Below, in pieces: positions 56,808 to 64,000 of a DNA stretch of 64,000 nt. The notes under the pieces are model-generated. The model was not told the origin of the DNA, made no database searches, and worked only from the letters and a program-made list of their open reading frames with translations. Position 1 is the first letter of the stretch, and every line of letters starts with the position of its first letter. The stretch covers positions 124,001 through 188,000 of the forward strand of contig JADNYV010000024.1 in the NCBI GenBank assembly GCA_015501055.1, in the 5' to 3' direction. Position numbers and translations under genes: made by a program. The DNA comes from Mucidula mucida (lineage: Eukaryota; Basidiomycota; Agaricomycetes; Agaricales; Physalacriaceae).

Positions 56808-57891
56808 ATGCTGATCTCACTTGTCACCTCGACACTCCTGCCTCTCATCGCCCTCGCCGCGCCTCTTACGGAGCGCGACATTGAGGAGCGCTCCATCTCT
56901 GGGGTCGTCATCGACTCGGATTTCGCCGATCCGGCGTGGATCCAAGTGGGCGATTCCTACTGGGCTTTCTCCACTACGAGTGGTGGACTGCACGTTCCCA
57001 TGGCCACGTCGTCTGACTTTAACACTTGGACGCGTGTTTCAGGATACGATGCCCTCCCCACTGTCGGTGCATGGAGCACCGGCATCAACGTCTGGGCTCC
57101 AGACGTCGTTCAATTGGTACGTTTTCCTCTCTCCCGCACCAAAGGAAAATACTGATTACATCTCTCTCTCTCTTTTCAGGCAAACGGCCTCTACATCATG
57201 TATTACACTGCCGAGAGCACCAGCCAGACGCCCACCGGCAAATCCGCGCACTGCATTGGCGCCGCGTCGTCCTCCTCGCCGCAAGGCCCGTACACGCCCG
57301 TCGGGGACGCGATCCAGTGCCACCTCGACCAGGGCGGGGCGATCGACCCCGCGGGCTTCCAAGACCACACCGGGCGGCAGTTCATCGTGTACAAGATCGA
57401 CGGGAACAACATGGGCAATGGGGGGAACTGCAACAACGGCGTTGCCCCAATACACTCTACGCCCCTGATGCTGCAGGAGGTGGACCCGACGAACGGGTGG
57501 AGTCGTATCGGGGACCCTGTGCAGATACTGGACCGCAGCGACGCGGACGGGCCGCTCGTTGAGGCGCCGAGTCTCATGCACCTGCCCTCGTCGAGTGCGT
57601 CGGGCGGGTATATCTATTATTTGTTTTTTAGCAGCAATTGCTACTCGGGGAGCTTATATGACACGAGCTATTGCGACGAGTGTTGATGGGGTTACGGGCC
57701 CGTATGTGAAGTCGAGTGCACCGCTGTTGGTGACGGGGACGTCGGGGCTGTATAGTCCTGGAGGTGCGGATGTGGGGCCGGGAGGGTATAGGGTGATGTT
57801 CCATGCTGATCAGGGGACGTCGGCGTCGGTGAGAGTCGCGAGGGCGGGCACGCTCACGTATGATGTTGGTGCGAGGACGGCTTCTATTTAG
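56808..57891 (+). CDS. secreted glycoside hydrolase family 43 enzyme
   Basis: Two exons: 56808-57116 and 57180-57891 (intron 63 nt, phase 0). The signal peptide MLISLVTSTLLPLIALAAP and a possible propeptide (TERDIEER) precede a five-bladed beta-propeller catalytic domain. SDFADPAWI holds the candidate base Asp, GGAIDPAGFQD the pKa-modulating Asp, and LVEAPSLM the acid Glu. NVWAPDVVQL and the GYRVMFHADQ strand also fit GH43, whose members release arabinose or xylose from plant cell wall polymers; the exact activity cannot be told. Near 57672 the frame changes between LYDTSY and ATSVDGVTGPY, as if one extra T were present. Total exon length is one over a multiple of three, consistent with that. 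Confidence 0.85.
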
Positions 57892-57945
57892 GGATTGAAA
57901 GGGATTTGGATGTCAGTAATTATACCTATTGTATATAGTTTCGGA

Positions 57946-58181
57946 ATGAATGTATTCAAAATACAAGAATCTTTCATGTAAAGATGCCACCATTGCTTTC
58001 TTGATTGATGCCTTCCTTGTCTACAGAATTCATTGAAGCCCTTCAATGCTCATTTGAATGTGTTCAAAATACAAGAACCCGTCGATGTTAGGATACAACT
58101 ACCATTGCTTTTTTGATTGATGTCTTGTCTCAGTCTTGTCTACAGAAAAATTCATTGGATCTAAACCCTTCAATGTTCATT
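57946..58181. repeat. tandem duplication downstream of the GH43 gene
   Basis: Units 57946-58053 and 58054-58181 both run gaatg(a)tgt(a)ttcaaaatacaagaa ... accattgctt-t-ttgattgatg ... cttgtctacagaa ... ttcattg ... cccttcaatg(c/t)tcatt. It could affect the 3-prime UTR. Confidence 0.7.
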
Positions 58182-58218
58182 CATCTTATACTGTATGTTA
58201 ATACCTGATAGATACTTG

Positions 58219-58242
58219 GCGAGTCGCGAGCTCGCGACTCGC
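58219..58242. repeat. 24-bp perfect palindrome
   Basis: gcgagtcgcgag followed by its exact reverse complement, with no spacer, in the convergent interval between the GH43 gene and the next minus-strand gene. Confidence 0.8.
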
Positions 58243-58453
58243 GTGAGAAATGATCAGCGGCTGCAAGACAACTTGACCAATATGTCAAACGGGAAAGAAA
58301 GCAAAAAATCAGGAAGAGCAGCTATATATGTACGCGTGCTCAACCTCAATAGATAACAATTTTTACACAGAGCAGGTGGCGACTAGAAAGAGAAGAAAAC
58401 CCTGTTCTAACAATACAGTACACTAATTTTGGACGGGCGAGCAACACTTTTTT

Positions 58454-60114
58454 TTAGATGTGTGTCTTCGCAGCGGTTGATGATCTCGCGGACCTTCTAG
58501 GTGAAGAAGCAGTGATAGAACCTGATGAAACGACTGAAGCTATACGTTAGTGATGGCAGTCCTTCTAATCCGCTTCATCGATATCACTCACCACCGTCTG
58601 TGCGTCGGCGCCGTGAGGATCGGTCTTCGACCTCTTCCTCCTCCTCCTCGTCGCGTCTACGCTTCGAACCAGCTGTGGTGGGAGGGGTGGCGAAACGAAC
58701 ACCACTGGAGCGCGAGTCTGACGTTAACTCTCCATCTTCCACCAACGTATCATCAGCCGATGATTCCCTGACCACCGTTGAAGTCTCATCGGCATCTACA
58801 CATACGCGACGTATCAGCAACCCATACCTTCAATCAGAGTCATAATCCTAGCTCACCTTTGACAACAAGGCACGATTTTATGGGTCGTCCCACCTCCTCC
58901 TCTTCCTTCTTCATCTCAGCCTCTTGGAATTTAACCCACTCTGCACCGACATTGTGGACAACGCCCTCCGGGTCGGTGTACTCCGATTGCGCAGAAGGCC
59001 ATATCTCCGAGTCATAGTCGACACCCCAGAGCTGCGCTGAAGAGTACTGCTTCAGCTGCGACTCGCGGTATTCGTCGGTTTGGGATTCCCAAGCTAAGGG
59101 TTAGAGAGTGGTCAATTGATGTTATTAAGCGCGGTCTGTGTGGCACTTACGACGACCTTCGCGACCGCCGTTCTTCTCCATGAATACAGGTACTGGAAAT
59201 AGGTTTTTAATAAACATCATGGTTGATAAACGTTGTATATATAGAACTCACTATTGTCGTTCCAGCATTGTTCGAACAAGAATTTATCGATTGGGTCCCA
59301 CCAACGAGGGAATTTCTTTGCGGCATTATTGGGTCCGTCTAAATCAACACGGTAGGTTAGTAGGTGTCAGATAGACATCATATGAGGACGCGATTGACTA
59401 CTGACCAAAATCTTTCGTCCACGACGCGTACTGCAGAGCTGTCCCTTCACGCTCAGCCACGCCGTCGAGATTCATGCGTCCACGAGTCCGCATCATAGAA
59501 CAAGCTGTATACAAAAACAAAAGTCATGATCGGGAGTAGGAGGATGATTTATTGCACGAACGACGAGGAAAAGCAGGCGTGCGCTTCTTGAGCAGCACGA
59601 GACGAGCGCGTCGCAGATCATACTTTTCTTGATCCTCAACAGGGTATTCTTCTTCTTCGGTGACGCCTCCAGGATAGAGATCGACGAATTTGCTCGACAT
59701 CTCTTGAATTCCTGCTTCGATGACTCGAATATCGTTGGGTTTGAGATCGGAAAAGTCATCTTGGACCGTGACTGCTGGTGTGGGAGGAGGATCGGAAACG
59801 GTGGCATCGACGACTGAGGAAGTTGAGGGTTAGGGTGAGGCGGACCAACAGTGGATGCATAGACATACCGTTCTTCTTCGCCTTCGAGGGGGCCTTCTTT
59901 CCCTTCTTGCCTTTCTTTCCTCGCGCTACTATAAACGTTCACGTCAAGACAGACGCGATCGGAACACTAGATAGATCCACGCACCCTTGGTTGGAGCAGC
60001 CTTCTCGTTCTTCTGGTTCTGGTTCTTCGGTATAGCGGCAGCAGCCTGCGTCCCCGATGCCGATGCCGATGCTGATGGTGCAGGAGTCTGTTTCTTGCTC
60101 GATCTCGGGGCCAT
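58454..60114 (-). CDS. unknown acidic/basic nuclear-type protein
   Basis: Minus-strand multi-exon gene from MAPRSSKKQTPAPSASAS (60114) to a stop at 58454. Segments joined by GT-AG introns: Lys-rich RGKKGKKGKKAPSKAKK; a conserved-looking stretch DLKPNDIRVIEAGIQEMSSK and VEDQEKYDLRRARLVLLKKR; NLDGVAEREGTALQYASWT; KKFPRWWDPIDKFLFEQCW; VPVFMEKNGGREG; YRESQLKQYSSAQLWGVDYD and EWVKFQEAEMKKEEEE; then SKRRRDEEEEEEVEDRSSRRRR and a Ser/Arg-rich end. The middle part looks folded, the ends disordered. I do not recognise a family. Basic clusters suggest nuclear location. Frames join cleanly. Confidence 0.6.
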
Positions 60115-60606
60115 TTCTAGCTAATATAGAGGCGGGTGGGTGGGTTAGATAGAGGGGAAAGTGTGTGTCAAGAAACGACCAGCGGTCCATTGTTCGCCAA
60201 TTAAGTAGTAATGTGGTCCCTGTACGCGCTTTGACTGATCGCAATTTTGGGCCACTTTGACTCTTGTTATTACCGCATCGGGAAGCGAACAATGCGCCTC
60301 CCTCACAATCAAAAGGCCCCTCCCCGGCTTTTGGACCACGCCCGGGCTGTGCGGGATACTTTGTTCAGCTAAGAATAAACGCTCAAATTTCCTGTAGGCG
60401 CTAAGTAAATCCAACGAATCTTGTGTACGTGATTCGTACTCACATTGGAATTGGGCGCGACGAACCAACTCGTTGCATCGGCTCGATGAAATGAAGGAAG
60501 ACAATCGTTCTGCGCTACGACCGCCCACGGAGCGCGTCGTCCCGGAAAGTAAGAACAATCATACTCGCATTGTGGATTTATCTTGCGGCGTCATTGCCAT
60601 GCATCG

Positions 60607-61147
60607 TCAATGTCCGACCGCGGGCGCCTCTGCCTATGAGAGGCAAATCCGATTTTTTCAAAGAAAAACAAGGACCATCAGAGGCAGATCAGAGGCATCC
60701 ACCAGAGGCAACACAGAGGCAATCCAGAGGCAATCCAAAGCAGTGCAAGACCATGATATCGGTCGATCGGCTCGCCTCCGCGAGGCGATTCGTGCAACAG
60801 ATTCCTTCTATGCTCCTCGAGATCGTCGCGCTGCTCGACGAGACGATATTGGACGCTATATTTCCCCAGATCATCGTGAATACTTACAAATATTGAGCTA
60901 CCTCCGGCCCAAGGAGACTTAGAATTGCGATGACTACTACAGACGTGTACGCGCGCACTCGAACGACTTCAAAGCAGCGTGACCGTAGTATTCGCCACGT
61001 TGAATCAAAAGCGTTTCAGGTTGGCTTTTGGTCTGCTTTTGGTCCGGATTGAATTAGCCGGGCTGTCTTCGGTCGCCTCTGCCTCTGCCTCTGAGTTTGC
61101 CTCCGGAGGCGCCTCTAGAGGCAGAGGCGCCGGCGGTCGGACGTTCT
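60607..61147. mobile_element. GAGGC-rich TIR element, possibly MULE-like
   Basis: Inverted ends gtccgaccgc(g/c)ggcgcctctgcct lie at about 60612 and 61142. CCATGCATCG occurs at 60597-60606 and again at 61148-61157, compatible with a 9-10-bp target duplication of Mutator type. However, ATGCAT is itself a palindrome, so part of this could belong to the inverted repeat. The motif gaggca and its complement are repeated many times just inside both ends. No transposase. Confidence 0.5.
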
Positions 61148-61470
61148 CCATGCATCGAACATCCATATGCGCGGCGCCACTTGATCAAATAGACTTGAAG
61201 AAGACGATATAGTGTCAAATTCGCTGCCAGCGTCATCGTAGAAGGCAGGCGAGCGCACGGCCCGAAGGTTACCGCCAAGTCCAAGTCCAAGTCCCAAATA
61301 GTTCCGCATATTGTTCCACCACGGAACTTCCAGGAAACAAACACTTCCGCGCTTAGCTAATGCCCATGTGTAGTATTGTGTTCTAATCTCGATGCGTGAG
61401 CGTGGCGTACTGTAATACAAGAAAGCGTGAAAAAAGCACTGATACAAGTAGAATCGAACGAGATTATCAT

Positions 61471-62850
61471 TCAAACAACTTCAAACCCTAATCTCCTCCA
61501 ATCACTCGCCGTCACATTCACGCCCTCCCAATCCTCCAGATACACACCACGCCCACGACACCGACTCCATACCTGATGCCAAAAGTGCACCGTGTCCAAA
61601 TCCGTCTCCTTCTCCCGCCGCACGCTATGCAGCCCCCGGCCCATATCCCGCACATATCGCAAACTCGGAAACGCCTCGCGCCGCAGCAAACTGCGCATCT
61701 GCTCGAGCAGCACGAAATCTCCGCGCACAATGTCACGGATACCGATCAGCTTGAGTGTCGGATGTGCAGGGAGCAGAACGTGGGGTGCAATCCAATCGGG
61801 AGATTCCCAATTCCACTCGGCATTGGCGGAGCAGATGAACTCGGAGAGATTGGGAAGAAGCTTGGCTAGATTGGGACGCACATTAGGCGCGGAAGGTGTG
61901 AGATAATGTTCCTCGAGAATGGACGAGGAAGAGTGCCCGAGCTCTAGCTGGACAATGTTCTTGCCATGAGCCTCAAAGAAGTTTGTGAACGCCGGAGAAG
62001 AATAGCTGAAATCGGGCGAGAGGAGGGAAAGATTTCGGAGCGCGGGGAGGTTCCATGTGGCGAGTAGTGAAAATGTATTTGAGCATAGTGATGTTTTTAG
62101 TGTTTGTAAGTGGGGCAAATTTAGCGGTTGGACCACGATAGCCGGTGGTGCGAAGGATCGTGAGGGTGATGACGCATGGAAGTTGAGTTCGAGGAACATG
62201 AGATTTTCCAAAACAGAAAAGAATGGCATAGATGGTGTGGGCGACGCCTCATACGAGGTCCAGGAAAGACGGCGGAGGTTATTGGGGAGGGATTGGAACA
62301 GGTCGTCGGGCGTGCATGTGTCCTCGAGCGGGGTGTTGACGCTAAAGACCGTCAGACGGATGGACCTGTGGTCGCTGTAGATCGCCAAGGACGGCGCCTT
62401 GTCGAGAATGATCCGGAGATGCGTAGGGTTGCATTTGTCAAGGACCGTTGTTGTTTCGACATGGAGCCGCCGGAGCCACCGGCCGTACGGCCGAGCGGAT
62501 AGTGTCTCCGCCAGCAGCGCAGCGTGCCCCGCCCGACTGACCCAGACGTACTCGTACATGAACTCGAGCGCCCAAGCGTGCCACTGGCGGTTGACGAGGC
62601 AGACGGTAGTCTTTTGGCGCATGCTGGCATGATACGCCGCCAGCCGCAGCTGCATCGAATGCGGTGGGTCAAGAAACGACACGGTATGGGTGGTGTCTAG
62701 CGGGTCTGGATTAGACAGTGTGGCGTATCGGATAATGAGGATCCAGAGTTCTGACGGTAAACGCGGGGCGTCGCCTGAAAGTAGAGGTATGCCATTTCGG
62801 CGGCGCTGTTTCCTGCGGAGGCTACCAAGGAGAGTCGCGAAAGATGGCAT
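61471..62850 (-). CDS. F-box-like/LRR-type protein
   Basis: Single open frame ending at 61471. I favour the Met at 62850 (MPSFATLLGSLRRKQRRR, about 459 residues) over one 32 codons upstream, because family members begin shortly before the F-box; the longer form would add a hydrophobic stretch. DAPRLPSELWILIIRYATL is the F-box-like helix, followed by VCLVNRQWHAWALEFMYEYVWV, the usual second helix of Agaricomycete F-box proteins. Leu-rich segments follow (LRRLSW, LENLMFLELNFHA, LPHLQTLKTS, LPALRNLSLLSPDF, LPNLSEFICS). Such proteins are substrate receptors of SCF ubiquitin ligases; the target is unknown. No frame problem. Confidence 0.75.
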   Translation of the reverse strand: MPSFATLLGSLRRKQRRRNGIPLLSGDAPRLPSELWILIIRYATLSNPDPLDTTHTVSFLDPPHSMQLRLAAYHASMRQKTTVCLVNRQWHAWALEFMYEYVWVSRAGHAALLAETLSARPYGRWLRRLHVETTTVLDKCNPTHLRIILDKAPSLAIYSDHRSIRLTVFSVNTPLEDTCTPDDLFQSLPNNLRRLSWTSYEASPTPSMPFFSVLENLMFLELNFHASSPSRSFAPPAIVVQPLNLPHLQTLKTSLCSNTFSLLATWNLPALRNLSLLSPDFSYSSPAFTNFFEAHGKNIVQLELGHSSSSILEEHYLTPSAPNVRPNLAKLLPNLSEFICSANAEWNWESPDWIAPHVLLPAHPTLKLIGIRDIVRGDFVLLEQMRSLLRREAFPSLRYVRDMGRGLHSVRREKETDLDTVHFWHQVWSRCRGRGVYLEDWEGVNVTASDWRRLGFEVV

Positions 62851-62946
62851 TTTCCTGGAGAGAGTGGTAAGCACAGCCGCAGCGCTGACGAGGCAAATGA
62901 CAGCGTACGGTAAAGAGTGCTTGGAATGCATTTTGATAGAGGTCAC

Positions 62947-64000
62947 CTTCGGGGTCGGCTATAAGGTCGCTTCTGTGCGGGCCTCGGTCAGCCAAAGGGT
63001 GCTTTTCCCCCATCGAATCAGAGAACGTACGTTAACGAGTGTCGGTCGGGCTTTTTTCGTGGGTATTGTGGTCGCAGGAATGGTAGGATCCTGCAATAAA
63101 ACGATGAGCACGCAGCAGTTTTTGGCGACGACGAGCAACTCACCCAAATGGCGCAGATGAAAGAGGTTCGCAGGTGGTCGTCGCTGCGCTGTTCAAGAGC
63201 TGAGCTAGCTGCCCACGATGTGGTAAGAAAGAAACCGTAAGTCAGCTGTTCCCATCAAATTCCCGGCTTAAGTGGTTCAATTTCAAAGTATTCCGCCGGT
63301 CACTCGTCGTCCCTTCACTTTGTTCCACTCAGTATTCGCCTGCATGGAGATATACCTTCTCTTCTTCGTTGATCCCACAATTAAAAAACATTCCATGTCC
63401 TCACCACCTACACAGTCAATCCCAGATTGGGTCCGTTACAGCTTGTCAGCCTTCAATCTTCTGTCAGTTTAGCTGTCAATGCGCCCTGGTATCATTCCGG
63501 CCCAGGGAGCATCGAATGTGAGACTTTCTACGCTCACGAGAACAGCGCTGCCTGCTCGGAGCCGCAGGGATGAACGATATGCATCCGCTTCTTGAATAAT
63601 CCTGTGGCGTTGTCTGCTCTCTTCAGGAATGTTCTACCTGTCCCGAGTCATTGATCCCTACCAGCCGCTGCTCAATTCACTCGCTTGTTTTACTGATGTC
63701 GGCATACCATACACTTCAGTTGCGTGCAATCCATCGGTGGCAGTAACTCTCAGTTTCTTCCCAATCTCTGAAGTGAGAGCTCTGCTGTGGAAGAAGACTT
63801 AGCTCGAGCCTGGAATATTCGAAACACGAGGCCATCCATATTTAAACTAAGTAAGGCTTCCAAGTTTACGAAAAACACAGCTTATCACATCCCATGGCCA
63901 CTTGACACGACTGCTGTTCCGTACCGCTCTTCCACTACACAGGTGCAAGGTTTTCTTCAACAAGAATGTTCACTTCGCGTATATTCGGCTCAAGGTATGC
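62947..64000. other. right end of window, no gene recognised
   Basis: Short frames only. No splice-supported coding sequence, RNA gene or repeat could be recognised. Confidence 0.4.

Noticed and set aside
62057..62502. Plus-strand frames over the F-box-like gene
   Set aside because: Antisense of a clearly coding frame with F-box and Leu-rich repeats.

Overview
The window is nuclear DNA of a mushroom-forming basidiomycete (Agaricomycetes). Genes are densely packed on both strands, and almost every coding region is split by short GT-AG introns (about 45-65 nt). Several families present are typical of or expanded in Agaricomycetes: DUF6589, DUF6535, short 2OG-Fe(II) oxygenases, wax synthase-like acyltransferases and F-box proteins. 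There are no bacterial operons, CRISPR arrays or rRNA genes. One intron-containing tRNA-Met was found.

Layout: 1-2643 DUF6589 gene running off the left edge (-); 2935-3420 relic of a beta-lactamase-like gene, followed by the full-length gene at 4391-6495 (+); 7011-13550 three tandem 2OG oxygenase genes (-), with a TIR element between two of them; 14167-16000 kinase-like gene and relic (-); 17342-18639 wax synthase-like gene (-); 19259-20085 broken F-box gene (-); 20728-20922 small secreted protein (-); 21722-22179 pterin-4a-carbinolamine dehydratase (-); 22406-23792 atg3 (+); 23974-25957 berberine-bridge-like flavoenzyme (-); 26100-29400 repeat-rich, gene-poor DNA; 29663-32602 DUF6535 gene (-); 36186-37265 HSP20-domain protein (+); 38152-38252 tRNA-Met (-); 38505-39784 multi-pass membrane protein (-); 41913-43072 basic nuclear-type protein (+); 43715-45040 short-chain dehydrogenase (+); 46503-47899 AT-hook-like protein built from duplicated exons (+); 48295-50262 Abp1-type actin-binding protein (+); 50437-53400 polyketide synthase remnant (-) split by a MITE; 53703-56185 two hAT-like elements; 56808-57891 GH43 glycosidase (+); 58454-60114 unknown nuclear-type protein (-); 60607-61147 TIR element; 61471-62850 F-box-like protein (-).

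The housekeeping genes (atg3, Abp1, dehydratase, tRNA) are separated by accessory DNA: tandem duplicates, secreted or membrane enzymes, a broken polyketide synthase and at least five non-autonomous TIR elements. Three of these have exact 8-bp target duplications of hAT type. The clearest unusual structures are a 476-bp MITE inserted in the polyketide synthase, an internally deleted hAT element that keeps its dimerisation domain, a foldback element with about 220-bp arms, and a gene that has duplicated an intron-exon cassette.

Caution: at least nine genes, including the normally intact atg3, need a single inserted or deleted base to read through. Some of the apparent pseudogenes may therefore be assembly indels. 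Exon boundaries were worked out by hand from splice signals and reading frame.
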